NCBI RefSeq assembly: GCF_027886425.1
Contig: NZ_CP115671.1
Coordinates: forward strand, 1,116,001-1,180,000
Source: Brevundimonas vesicularis
GTDB lineage: Bacteria; Pseudomonadota; Alphaproteobacteria; Caulobacterales; Caulobacteraceae
Direction: 5' to 3'
Length of the DNA stretch: 64,000 nt
The notes below the pieces were generated by a model. It saw only the letters and a list, made by a program, of their open reading frames with translations, searched no databases and was not told the origin of the DNA. Shown piece by piece: positions 24,912 through 32,992 of this stretch. The translations under genes and the position numbers were made by a program. The stretch's first letter is position 1. Every line of letters starts with the position of its first letter.

Positions 24912-26438
24912 ATGAGTCCGAACCCCCGATCCCAATGGTCGCGCCTGCGCGACTTCATGCGTACGCCGTCGTTGGCTCGGTCCATATCGGCCATGCTGAT
25001 CTTGGCGTTCGGGCTGCTGATCGTGGTCAATGCGACAACCTTCGTAATGATCCAGCGCACCTTCGCGCTGAACGAAACCATCGAGCATGCTCAGCAGATG
25101 CGGCGCGCCGCGCGTACGGTTCTGATTGCGAGCCTGAACGCCGAGACCTCGCAACGCGGTTTTCTGCTGACGGGACGAAGCGATTTTCTTCAGCCCTACC
25201 GCGACGCCAGGGCCGACATGGAGCCCGCGCTGGCGTTTCTGGATGAGGGCGCGGCCCTCGATCCGACGCTGAAAGCCACCGTCGAACCCATCCACCGTCT
25301 AGGCGACAAGAAATGGGACGAGATGGAAAACACCGTCGCCTTGGCGCGCCAAGGTCGGATCGGGCAGGCGATCCAGGCTGTACGGTCGGGCGAGGGCAAG
25401 CAATATATGGACGAGCTCCGAGCCGCCATTGAGAAGTTCGACAAGCTGAAGTCCGATCGGATCGACAGCCGACGCCGGGCGTCGGAAGTGTTCGGCCTCC
25501 TGACCGTCACGATGAACGCCATCGCGGGTCTGCTGGTCATCGTCCTTGCGCTGCTGTCAGCTTGGCTGGTTCGGCGTTACGTGTCCGAAATTCAATCCGC
25601 CCGTGCGACCCTCGACGCCGCCAACGCCAGCCTCGAAGACAAGGTCCGCGAGCGCACCGGCGACCTGATGCGCGCCAACGAGGAGATTCAACGCTTCGCC
25701 TATATCGTCAGTCACGACCTGCGTGCACCGCTGGTCAACGTGATGGGCTACACCTCCGAACTGGAGCAGGCGGGCAAGATCGTCGACAAGGCGATCTATG
25801 AGGCTGAAAAGACGCGCGTGGTCGATCCCGAGATCGTCACCGCCGTGCGAGAGGAGATGCCCGAAGCCATCGGCTTCATCCGCGCCTCGACCGAGAAGAT
25901 GGACCGGCTGATCAACGCCATCCTGAAGCTGTCGCGCGAAGGTCGTCGCAACCTGCTTCCAGAGCCGCTGGACATGACGGCGATGGCGCAGAACATCGCC
26001 AACAGCGTCCATCACCAGACCGAAGCCTCGGGGGCGCGCATCGAGGTGCAGTCGCTGCCCGAGATCGAGAGCGACCGCATTTCGATGGAGCAGATCGTCG
26101 GCAATCTGATCGACAACGCCGTCAAATATCTGGATCACGACCGGCCGGGCGAAATCGTCGTGTCAGGCGAAGACGTACCCGGCGGCTGGGTCGTCTACCG
26201 GGTCGCCGACAACGGCCGGGGCATCGCCCCACGCGACCATGAGCGAATCTTCGAACTGTTCCGGCGCTCCGGAAGACAGGATCGTTCTGGCGAGGGGTTG
26301 GGCCTGGCATTTGTGCGCAACAGCGTGCGTCGACTAGGCGGCACGATCGACGTCGAGTCCGAACTGGGCAAAGGCTCGACTTTTCTGCTGAAATTCCCCA
26401 AACGACTGATCCTGTCTGAACCCGGAGGCGCGCTGTGA
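24912..26438 (+). CDS. CHASE3-domain sensor histidine kinase
   Basis: A 508-residue membrane kinase: first membrane segment at about 26-46, an extracytoplasmic CHASE3 domain (SLNAETSQRGFLLTGRSDFL) to about residue 190, second membrane segment near 200-221, a coiled coil (ASLEDKVRERTGDLMRANEE), HisKA with His268 in IVSHDLRAPLVNVMG, and an ATPase domain (NLIDNAVKYLDH, ADNGRGIAP, GEGLGLAFV). The next gene starts inside its stop codon, tying it to a single-domain response regulator. The CHASE3 ligand is unknown. Phytochrome-like kinases with Rcp1-type partners have the same C-terminal kinase type. Confidence 0.92.
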   Translation: MSPNPRSQWSRLRDFMRTPSLARSISAMLILAFGLLIVVNATTFVMIQRTFALNETIEHAQQMRRAARTVLIASLNAETSQRGFLLTGRSDFLQPYRDARADMEPALAFLDEGAALDPTLKATVEPIHRLGDKKWDEMENTVALARQGRIGQAIQAVRSGEGKQYMDELRAAIEKFDKLKSDRIDSRRRASEVFGLLTVTMNAIAGLLVIVLALLSAWLVRRYVSEIQSARATLDAANASLEDKVRERTGDLMRANEEIQRFAYIVSHDLRAPLVNVMGYTSELEQAGKIVDKAIYEAEKTRVVDPEIVTAVREEMPEAIGFIRASTEKMDRLINAILKLSREGRRNLLPEPLDMTAMAQNIANSVHHQTEASGARIEVQSLPEIESDRISMEQIVGNLIDNAVKYLDHDRPGEIVVSGEDVPGGWVVYRVADNGRGIAPRDHERIFELFRRSGRQDRSGEGLGLAFVRNSVRRLGGTIDVESELGKGSTFLLKFPKRLILSEPGGAL

Positions 26439-26857
26439 CGCAACCCGTCAAAATCATCATGGTCGAAGACGACCACGGCCACGCCAAACTCATCGAAAAG
26501 AACATCCGCCGGGCCAACATCAACAACGAGATCAAGCATTTCGATGAGGGCGGTGCGGCGCTCGACTATCTGTTCAGCGACGAAATCCTCGCCAATGGCC
26601 CGCTGCTGATCCTGCTCGACCTCAACCTGCCCGATATGTCGGGCACGGACATTCTGGAAAAGGTGAAGGCCAACGACCGTCTGAAGCGGGCTCCGGTCGT
26701 GGTGCTGACGACCACGGACGACAAGGTCGAAATCCAGCGTTGTTACGACTTGGGCTGCAACGTCTACATCACCAAGCCGGTGGATTATGAGTCCTTCGCC
26801 GGCGCCATCCGTCAGTTGGGTCTGTTCCTGTCGGTGATCCAGGCGCCGGAGATCTGA
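26435..26857 (+). CDS. Single-domain response regulator (Rcp1/CheY-like)
   Basis: A 140-residue receiver without an output domain. The acidic pair is MVEDDHGHAK, the phospho-acceptor is Asp62 (LLILLDLNLPDMSG), and the conserved lysine is in VYITKPVDYES. Start GTG 26435 overlaps the kinase stop (GTGA). Single-domain receivers next to CHASE3 or phytochrome kinases usually act as phosphate shuttles, so it probably carries phosphate between the kinase before it and the hybrid protein after it. Confidence 0.93.
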   Translation: MTQPVKIIMVEDDHGHAKLIEKNIRRANINNEIKHFDEGGAALDYLFSDEILANGPLLILLDLNLPDMSGTDILEKVKANDRLKRAPVVVLTTTDDKVEIQRCYDLGCNVYITKPVDYESFAGAIRQLGLFLSVIQAPEI

Positions 26858-27897
26858 CGATCGACGCGTCCCAGCCCATCCGCCTGCTCTACATCGACGA
26901 TGATCGGGGTCTGTCCCGACTGGTCGAGAAGGAACTGGGGCGTCACGGCTACGCCGTCACCTGCGCGCCCGACGGCGATGCGGGGCTGGAGCTGTTGCAG
27001 CAGGACGAGTTCGACGTCTGCGCGCTCGACCATTATATGCCGACGCGAGACGGGCTGGACGTCCTACCGGACATTCTGGCCCTGACGGCGCCGCCGCCCG
27101 TCGTCTATGTGACGGGTGCGCAGGATGGGCGGATCGCCGTCGCGGCCCTTCGAGCGGGCGCGGCGGATTATGTGATCAAGGACGTCTCGGAGGACTTCAC
27201 CTCCCTGTTGCGCTCGGCGCTCGAGGACGCCCTGTCGCGCCGTCGGCTGGAGCGCGAGAACGAACTGGCGCAGGAAGAAATCCGCCGAGCGCGCGATCGG
27301 GCCGAGGCGATGCTGCGTGAGGTGAACCACCGCGTCGGCAACTCGCTGCAGCTGGTGTCCAGCTTCATGTCGCTGCAGATGCGCCACGTCACTGATCAGG
27401 GCGCCAAGGACGCGCTGCGCGAATCGCAGGCGCGCATCGAGGCCGTCGCCCATGTTCACCGCCGCCTCTACACGTCCGGCGACATGAGCCACGTGGCGAT
27501 GGACGAATATCTGGTCGGGCTGATGGACGAACTGTCCAAGTCCATCGGGCCAGACGAAGGATCGCCCAGGCTGACGCTGGACGCCGAGCCCCTGTCGGTC
27601 ACGACCGATCAGGCCGTGTCCATCGGCGTCATCGTCACCGAACTGGTCACCAACGCGGTCAAATACGCCTATGCGCCGGGGCAGGGCGGCGAGATTCGCA
27701 TCCATCTGCGCCGCGAGACGGACCATCGCGTGATGCTGACGGTCGAGGACGATGGCCCCGGCCTGGGCGACGGCGCGCCCAAGGGCACGGGGCTCGGTGG
27801 CAAGATCATTTCCGCCATGGCGTCTGGCCTGCGGTCGGCGGTCGAGTTTGACGGCGCCCACAAGGGCGTGCGCGCCAGGTTGTCGTTCGACCTCTAG
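26854..27897 (+). CDS. Response regulator fused to a HisKA_2/HWE-type histidine kinase
   Basis: A 347-residue soluble protein: a receiver domain (LLYIDDDRGL, phospho-acceptor Asp59 in VCALDHYMPTRDG, lysine in YVIKDVSEDF), a short coiled linker, then a HisKA_2 kinase with His159 in REVNHRVGNSLQLVSSFMSL and an ATPase domain (VTELVTNAVKYAY, EDDGPGLGDG). There is no ATG or GTG at the receiver start. Reading CTG 26854 as the start (overlapping the previous TGA as CTGA) gives a natural N terminus, MTIDASQPIRLLYIDDD. A start at TTG 26995 would cut off the first 47 residues of the receiver. HisKA_2 kinases often feed the alphaproteobacterial general stress response. Confidence 0.88.
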   Translation: MTIDASQPIRLLYIDDDRGLSRLVEKELGRHGYAVTCAPDGDAGLELLQQDEFDVCALDHYMPTRDGLDVLPDILALTAPPPVVYVTGAQDGRIAVAALRAGAADYVIKDVSEDFTSLLRSALEDALSRRRLERENELAQEEIRRARDRAEAMLREVNHRVGNSLQLVSSFMSLQMRHVTDQGAKDALRESQARIEAVAHVHRRLYTSGDMSHVAMDEYLVGLMDELSKSIGPDEGSPRLTLDAEPLSVTTDQAVSIGVIVTELVTNAVKYAYAPGQGGEIRIHLRRETDHRVMLTVEDDGPGLGDGAPKGTGLGGKIISAMASGLRSAVEFDGAHKGVRARLSFDL

Positions 27898-27911
27898 GGT
27901 CGGTTTTCATC

Positions 27912-28355
27912 ATGTTGCAGTTCGGCGTTCGCAAACCCGCTTGGGATTATCGTCACCGCGCCACCGCGTTCGGCATCGTCGAGCGCGACGGCCTGATCGC
28001 CTGTGTGCGCGTCGAACGCGAGGCCGGCCCCTATTTCGATCTTCCCGGCGGCGGCTTGGATTTGGAAGAGACCGAGGTTCAGGCGCTGATCCGCGAATTC
28101 GTCGAGGAAACCGGCTTGACGGTCGCGCCGCTGAACCGCATCGCCGAGGCCAGTCAATATTTCGTGCGTTCGACACGCGAGCCGGTGAACAATGTCGGCG
28201 GCTTCTGGACGGCGACTGTGGCGGCCGAAAATCCCGATGCGAAATGTGAGGACGATCACACGCTGGTGTGGCTGGATCCGACCTTCGCCATCTCGCGCTT
28301 GCGTCACGATTCTCACGCCTGGGCTGTCGCCGTCTGGCTGCGTCGTCCAAGCTGA
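27912..28355 (+). CDS. Nudix hydrolase
   Basis: A 147-residue Nudix protein. The Nudix box is complete: GGGLDLEETEVQ through LIREFVEETGL, with the REVEExG-type acidic residues needed for metal binding. These enzymes hydrolyse nucleoside diphosphates linked to another group. The substrate is not evident. It lies 14 bases after the receiver-kinase gene and may be part of the same transcript. The downstream csbD gene has its own promoter, which overlaps the end of this region. Confidence 0.9.
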   Translation: MLQFGVRKPAWDYRHRATAFGIVERDGLIACVRVEREAGPYFDLPGGGLDLEETEVQALIREFVEETGLTVAPLNRIAEASQYFVRSTREPVNNVGGFWTATVAAENPDAKCEDDHTLVWLDPTFAISRLRHDSHAWAVAVWLRRPS

Positions 28356-28362
28356 GCCTTAC

Positions 28363-28387
28363 GGAACAGGCCATTAGCGAACTCGTT
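28363..28387 (+). promoter_or_regulatory. EcfG/SigT-type general-stress promoter of csbD
   Basis: GGAAC-N16-CGTT, an exact match to the alphaproteobacterial general-stress sigma factor (EcfG, SigT in Caulobacter) consensus, ends 52 bases before the csbD ATG. CsbD-family genes are typical members of this regulon. Confidence 0.8.
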
Positions 28388-28439
28388 CATTTTTCGAACC
28401 GCAACGTTACGTCGCGGCGATGAAAATTAGGAGATTTCC

Positions 28440-28619
28440 ATGGCTGACCATGACCGTATCGAAGGCGCCGCCAAGAACATCGGTGGCAAAATTAAAGAAG
28501 GCGTCGGCAAGGTGACCGGCGACACCAAGATGCAGGCTGAAGGCAAGGCCGATCAGGTCGAAGGCAAGGTCCAGAATACTGTCGGCGGCGTCAAGGACAG
28601 CTTGCGCGACAAGGCCTAA
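28440..28619 (+). CDS. CsbD family stress protein
   Basis: A 59-residue hydrophilic protein of the CsbD family, named from a sigma-B-controlled gene of Bacillus. The sequence is the classic pattern of Lys/Gly/Asp-rich helices: DRIEGAAKNIGGKIKEGVGK, then KADQVEGKVQNTVGG. It is likely a partly disordered stress protein. The molecular role is unknown. AGGAG lies six bases before the ATG. An EcfG-type promoter precedes it and a strong terminator follows, so it forms its own stress-induced unit. Confidence 0.93.
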   Translation: MADHDRIEGAAKNIGGKIKEGVGKVTGDTKMQAEGKADQVEGKVQNTVGGVKDSLRDKA

Positions 28620-28645
28620 GCTTCCCTAGAATGCGCGAAGATGCG

Positions 28646-28682
28646 AAGCGCCGTCCGCGAAAGCGGGCGGCGCTTTTCTTTT
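28646..28682 (+). terminator. Rho-independent terminator after csbD
   Basis: The 13-bp stem AAGCGCCGTCCGC/GCGGGCGGCGCTT (one wobble pair) is closed by a GAAA tetraloop and followed by TTCTTTT. It starts 27 bases after the csbD stop. Confidence 0.88.
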
Positions 28683-28685
28683 CGA

Positions 28686-29183
28686 TCAATCCTTGTCGCC
28701 CCACAGGGTCAGCGACAGCCCCTTCTTGTCGGCTCCATCGATCGTGCGGCACTCAGAGCTAAACCCGCCCTCGACCGGACGCGGACGACAATCCATTTCT
28801 CGCAGGCTCGAGGGCGCGGCCGCCGTGCGAGACTGCGGGCCGCACTGGACCGCATAGTCCGAGCCTGCGGCGCTGGCCCGGATCATCTGGCAGTCGCCGG
28901 CCATTCCGCTGGGACGCAGGGCCTCAGGCAGGTTTGACCCCATGGCGATGGCGAGTTGCTCGCGCACCTCGGTCTGGCATTCGGCCATGGACGTCTGGCC
29001 GCGCACTAGCGGACTGCACCGTGCGCGCTCGAAGCCAAAGGGATCAGCCAGTCCCCAGGCAGGTACATTGTGCTCGAACGGCGGCGCCGGCGTTTCAACC
29101 ACCGCCTCGGGCGCGGGCGCATCCCACACGACGGTCGGCGCAGCTTGTTCGAGGATCAGCAAGGCGAAGGCGGCGGCGATCAT
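28686..29183 (-). CDS. Secreted protein of unknown function
   Basis: A 165-residue protein with a short hydrophobic N terminus (MIAAAFALLILEQAAPTVVW) that could be a signal peptide, followed by a Pro/Ala-rich stretch and a domain with six cysteines (FERARCSPLV, MAECQTEV, GDCQMIRA, AVQCGPQ, EMDCRPRP, SSECRTID). The even number suggests disulfide bonding outside the cytoplasm. I do not recognise the family. The open frame extends upstream to 29402, but that part runs through the VWA gene and has no sensible content. It ends at the csbD terminator. Confidence 0.7.
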   Translation of the reverse strand: MIAAAFALLILEQAAPTVVWDAPAPEAVVETPAPPFEHNVPAWGLADPFGFERARCSPLVRGQTSMAECQTEVREQLAIAMGSNLPEALRPSGMAGDCQMIRASAAGSDYAVQCGPQSRTAAAPSSLREMDCRPRPVEGGFSSECRTIDGADKKGLSLTLWGDKD

Positions 29184-29227
29184 GGTCGGACCTTTCGTGA
29201 AGTTGCAGGCGGTCGCCCGAACGTCTC

Positions 29228-30406
29228 CTACCTTGTCAGGGCCCGCATTGCCTTGTCGAGGCCTTCGAGCGTCAGCGGGAACATCCGCTGCTCCATCACC
29301 TCGCGTACCAGGCCGACGGAAGCGGTATAATCCCAGTACCGCTCCTGAACGGGATTGATCCAGACCGACTTCTCCCACTGCTGGCGCGCCCGCTTCATCC
29401 ATACGGCTCCGGCCTCCTCGTTCCAGTGCTCGACGGAGCCGCCGGGCATGGTGATCTCATAGGGGCTCATCGTCGCATCGCCGACGAAGATGGCGCGCCA
29501 GTCGCCGGGGTATTTGTGAAGCAGATCCCACGTCGGGATCCGCTCGGTGTGGCGGCGGCGATTGTCCTTCCAGACGCCTTCGTAGAGGCAGTTGTGGAAG
29601 TAGAAGAACTCCAGGTTCTTGAACTCGGTCTTGGCCGCCGAGAACAGCTCCTCAACCAGCTTGATGTGACCGTCCATCGACCCGCCGATGTCGAGGAACA
29701 GCAGCACCTTGATCGTATTGCGCCGCTCGGGCCGCATCTGGATGTCCAGCCAGCCCTGGCGCGCCGTGCCGTCGATGGTGCCGTCGATATCCAGTTCGTC
29801 GGGCGCCCCCTGTCGGGCGAAACGGCGGAGACGACGCAGCGCCACCTTGATGTTGCGGGTGCCCAGTTCGACCGTGTCGTCCAGGTTCTTGAACTCGCGC
29901 TTTTCCCAGACCTTGACCGCCCGACCCTGCTTGCCCGGACCGCCGATGCGAACGCCTTCGGGGTTATAGCCGCCGTGTCCGAAGGGGCTGGTCCCGCCCG
30001 TGCCGATCCATTTCGAGCCGCCCGAGTGTCGCTCCTTCTGCTCTTCCAGACGCTGCTTCAGCGTCTCCATCAGCTTGTCGAAGCCGCCCAGCGCCTCGAT
30101 TTGGGCCTTCTCCTCGTCGGTCAGATATTTTTCGTTCAGCAGCCGCAGCCAGTCCTCAGGAATGTCGGTGGTCAGATCCTCGCCCGACCCGACCGACTCG
30201 ACGCCCTTGAACACCGTTCCGAACACCTGATCGAACCGATCATAGTGCTTCTCGTCCTTGACCAGCACCGCGCGCGACAGGTGATAAAAGGCCTCGACCT
30301 CGCGCCCCGCCACGTCGCGATCCATGGCCTCCATCAGATGGAGCCATTCCTTCATCGACACCGGAACCTTGGCGTCGCGCAGCGCGGTGAAGAAGGGCAG
30401 GAGCAT
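29228..30406 (-). CDS. VWA domain-containing CoxE-like protein
   Basis: A 392-residue protein with an N-terminal helical region typical of CoxE/YehP-like proteins and a C-terminal von Willebrand A domain. The metal site reads FLDIGGSMDGH, so the first serine of the classical DxSxS is glycine. A flexible Gly-rich loop (GTGGTSPFGHGGYNPEG) separates the parts. Such proteins usually partner with a MoxR-type AAA+ ATPase to remodel metalloproteins, but no ATPase gene is adjacent. I chose ATG 30406 (MLLPFFTALRDAKVPVS); the frame upstream of it is unlike a protein. Confidence 0.88.
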   Translation of the reverse strand: MLLPFFTALRDAKVPVSMKEWLHLMEAMDRDVAGREVEAFYHLSRAVLVKDEKHYDRFDQVFGTVFKGVESVGSGEDLTTDIPEDWLRLLNEKYLTDEEKAQIEALGGFDKLMETLKQRLEEQKERHSGGSKWIGTGGTSPFGHGGYNPEGVRIGGPGKQGRAVKVWEKREFKNLDDTVELGTRNIKVALRRLRRFARQGAPDELDIDGTIDGTARQGWLDIQMRPERRNTIKVLLFLDIGGSMDGHIKLVEELFSAAKTEFKNLEFFYFHNCLYEGVWKDNRRRHTERIPTWDLLHKYPGDWRAIFVGDATMSPYEITMPGGSVEHWNEEAGAVWMKRARQQWEKSVWINPVQERYWDYTASVGLVREVMEQRMFPLTLEGLDKAMRALTR

Positions 30407-30426
30407 GAGAGGGATGTGAACCCGGA

Positions 30427-30954
30427 TCAGCCGCGCCGCAAGATGAACTCGCGGTCGCGCCAGGCGCCGACGGGATAGTCGTATTCTCCAGCCTTCTCGA
30501 AGCCGTAGGCGGCGTAGAGGCGCTGGGCCTTGTCGTTGCCGCTCCAGACGCCGATCCACAGCGGTCCGTCCGTGTGGCTTTGCATCCAGTCCAGAGACAG
30601 CTTCAGCAGTCGGGTTCCTAGCCCCAGACCTTGCGCCGCCTTGGATACATAGAGCCGGCGCAACTCCATGTGCGACTGTCGAGCCTCGGGGTGGGGCAGG
30701 CCGTTGGGGCCGGCGTTGGCGAAGGCCAGCAGCTCGCCGTCGCGGTCAGCCACCCACCAGGCGCAGTCGGGCTCCGCCAACTTCTTCAGCGTCGGCTCCA
30801 GATCGAAGCTGGCGTCCAGAAACGCGTTCAGATCGGCCGGCGGATAGGGGATGCCGAACCCCTCGACGAAGGTGTTGATAAAGGTCTGGCGCCCCAGGGT
30901 GCCCAGGGCGGCGGCGTCTTCGGGGCGGGCAGGGCGGATCACGATCTCGGTCAT
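30427..30954 (-). CDS. GNAT family N-acetyltransferase
   Basis: A 175-residue GNAT acetyltransferase. The acetyl-CoA loop is LYVSKAAQGLGLGTRLL, followed by the motif B segment NDKAQRLYAAYGFEKAGEYD. The overall pattern resembles the PaiA/spermine acetyltransferase group (FINTFVEGFGIPYPPADL near the N terminus). The substrate is not known. It lies 20 bases upstream of the VWA gene on the same strand and 73 bases from the divergent deacetylase-like gene. Confidence 0.88.
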   Translation of the reverse strand: MTEIVIRPARPEDAAALGTLGRQTFINTFVEGFGIPYPPADLNAFLDASFDLEPTLKKLAEPDCAWWVADRDGELLAFANAGPNGLPHPEARQSHMELRRLYVSKAAQGLGLGTRLLKLSLDWMQSHTDGPLWIGVWSGNDKAQRLYAAYGFEKAGEYDYPVGAWRDREFILRRG

Positions 30955-31027
30955 GCGTCGGCTCTAGCGCGCGCCTTGGTGCGCGTCACGGGCGACAAGT
31001 CCAAAAGCCCGGCGTATCGTCGTTCCA

Positions 31028-31948
31028 ATGTCCCTGCCGATCTTCACCCATCCGTCCATGCTGTCCCACGTGCCGGGCGCGGGCCATCCCGAAAGTCCCG
31101 AGCGGCTGAAGGCGGTGCTGGATGCTCTGGACGACGCAGGCCTGGCCCGCGACCGGCGCGCCGCGGCCCAGGCCGAGGTTGCGGATCTGGAGCGGGTGCA
31201 TCCCGCCGCCTATGTCGCACGACTGCTGGAGGCCTCGCCGGTCGCCGGCATGGTCCAGCTGGATGCCGACACCGTCCTTTCGCCCGGCAGCGTGCCGGCG
31301 GCGCGGCTGGCGGCGGGGGCGGCGATCAATGCGGTAAGGGCCGTGGCGCGGGGCGAGATGGACCGCGCCTTCGCCGCCGTGCGCCCGCCGGGCCACCACG
31401 CCGAGCCGGACCGCGCGATGGGATTCTGCCTGTTCTCCTCCGTCGCCGTCGCGGCGCGCGCGGCTCAATCCGAAGGGATGGCGCGGGTGGCGGTGGTCGA
31501 TTTCGACGTTCACCACGGCAATGGCACCCAGGCGGCGTTTGAGGACGACGACAGCCTGTTCCTGGCCTCCATCCACCAGATGCCGCTGTATCCCGGCACG
31601 GGCGCGGCGTCCGAGGGGGGCGTCGGCAATATCGTCAACGCGCCCGTCGCGCCCCATGCGGCGCGCGAGAACTGGCGCGCGACCTTCGCCGGCGGGTTGA
31701 TGCCTGCGCTGGAATCGTTCCGGCCGGACCTGATCCTGATCTCGGCCGGTTTCGACGCCCACCGGCGTGATCCCTTGGCGCATCAGTCGCTGGAGGCCGA
31801 GGATTTCGCCTGGGCGACGCGCGCGATTCTGGAGGTCGCGCGTCGGACCTGTTCGGGCAAGGTTGTGTCGGCGCTTGAGGGCGGTTACGACCTTGAAGGA
31901 CTAGGCCGCTCTGCGGTCGCCCACGTCGCTGCGCTCGGGGAGGACTGA
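31028..31948 (+). CDS. Histone deacetylase family protein (acetylpolyamine amidohydrolase-like)
   Basis: A 306-residue zinc amidohydrolase of the arginase/deacetylase fold. The active-site histidine pair is RPPGHHAEPDRAMGFC, the zinc ligands lie in VVDFDVHHGNGTQ and ISAGFDAHRRDP, and the C-terminal EGGYDLEGL is conserved. Bacterial members deacetylate polyamines or other small amides, not histones. The start MSLPIFTHPSMLSHVPG is typical. It is divergent from a polyamine-type acetyltransferase gene, a pairing that may be functional. Confidence 0.93.
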   Translation: MSLPIFTHPSMLSHVPGAGHPESPERLKAVLDALDDAGLARDRRAAAQAEVADLERVHPAAYVARLLEASPVAGMVQLDADTVLSPGSVPAARLAAGAAINAVRAVARGEMDRAFAAVRPPGHHAEPDRAMGFCLFSSVAVAARAAQSEGMARVAVVDFDVHHGNGTQAAFEDDDSLFLASIHQMPLYPGTGAASEGGVGNIVNAPVAPHAARENWRATFAGGLMPALESFRPDLILISAGFDAHRRDPLAHQSLEAEDFAWATRAILEVARRTCSGKVVSALEGGYDLEGLGRSAVAHVAALGED

Positions 31949-31989
31949 GGACGCTTAACGCCTTGAAACCAAAGGCCCGTCCGCTTGTC

Positions 31990-32652
31990 ATGTCAGCCCC
32001 CGCCCTGTCCCTCGATTCGACCGAACCGTCCGTGTCCCCGCCTGACGCCGCACCATCCGTCGGCGCGCTTGTCGCTGTCCGTCCCGGCGCCATCATCCTG
32101 ACGCGTCACGGCGAGCCGGCCCTGTCGCGCAAATGTCTGATCTCTGCCCGCCAGTACGGCGACTGGTGGGCGAAGTATGAGATCGGCGGCCTGCTGGCCG
32201 GTCAGACGCCGCCGCCCGAACTGGTTGCAGCGGCCCAGGGGGCTGGGGCCATCTACGCCTCGACCCGTCAGCGCGCCCAGGAAACCGCCGCTGCGGTCGC
32301 CGCGGGACGCGAGGTCATGGCCGACGTCATGTTCATCGAGGCGCCTCTGCCGCCGCCGCCGATTCCGGAATGGATCAAGCTGTCGCCCAAATGGTGGGGC
32401 GTGGTGTCGCGCTTCTGGTGGCACGCGTTCGATCACCACGGCGGCCAGGAAACCCGCGCCCAGGCCGAGGCGCGCGCCGATCAGGCGGCGCAAAAGTTGA
32501 TCGCGCGAGCCGAGAGCGGTCAAGACGTGCTGGTCTTCGCCCATGGCTATTTCAACCATATGGTCGGGCGCGCGCTGAAGGCCGACGGCTGGAAGCTGGT
32601 CCAGAACCAGGGCTTCAAATACTGGTCGCAGCGTCGCTACGAGAAACGATAG
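31990..32652 (+). CDS. Histidine phosphatase family protein
   Basis: A 220-residue protein of the phosphoglycerate mutase/SixA superfamily. The catalytic motif is LTRHGEPALSRK, with the second histidine in VFAHGYFNHMVGRAL and the substrate-binding ASTRQRAQETAAAV. A Trp-rich insert (SPKWWGVVSRFWWHAFDHH) is unusual and suggests membrane or lipid contact. The start at ATG 31990 is preferred to TTG 31963. The gene lies between the deacetylase gene and xseB-ispA-dxs, an order also seen in related genomes. Confidence 0.87.
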   Translation: MSAPALSLDSTEPSVSPPDAAPSVGALVAVRPGAIILTRHGEPALSRKCLISARQYGDWWAKYEIGGLLAGQTPPPELVAAAQGAGAIYASTRQRAQETAAAVAAGREVMADVMFIEAPLPPPPIPEWIKLSPKWWGVVSRFWWHAFDHHGGQETRAQAEARADQAAQKLIARAESGQDVLVFAHGYFNHMVGRALKADGWKLVQNQGFKYWSQRRYEKR

Positions 32653-32700
32653 CCGCTTCTGACGTTGATGCGCCCCGCGCTCGCCTCTAGGGTCCGCGCC

Positions 32701-32952
32701 ATGACCGATACCGCCGCCGCCATCCCCGCCGATCTCAGCTTCGAAGACGCCCTGAAGCGCCTGGAGACCATCGTGTCTCGCCTGGAATCCGGCCAGGCGC
32801 CGCTGGAAGAATCGATCGCCCTCTATGAAGAGGGCGCCAAGCTGAAGGCGCATTGCGAGGCGCGGCTGAAAGCGGCTCAACTGCGTGTGGAAAAGATCGT
32901 GGTCGGCCCGGACGGTCAGGCCAGGGGCGTCGAGGCGACGTCGTTCGAATGA
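32701..32952 (+). CDS. xseB: Exodeoxyribonuclease VII small subunit XseB
   Basis: XseB (83 aa) is the small subunit of exonuclease VII, which degrades single-stranded DNA with XseA. The family pattern is clear: LSFEDALKRLETIVSRLESG, PLEESIALYEEGAKLKAHCE, and LRVEKIV. ispA follows 40 bases later, the common xseB-ispA-dxs order. A longer frame from 32665 adds an unlikely Arg/Ala-rich lead. Confidence 0.94.
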   Translation: MTDTAAAIPADLSFEDALKRLETIVSRLESGQAPLEESIALYEEGAKLKAHCEARLKAAQLRVEKIVVGPDGQARGVEATSFE

Positions 32953-32992
32953 TCCCCGTGTCGTCTTCGAGCCTGGTCTGGAGCCGGTTTTC

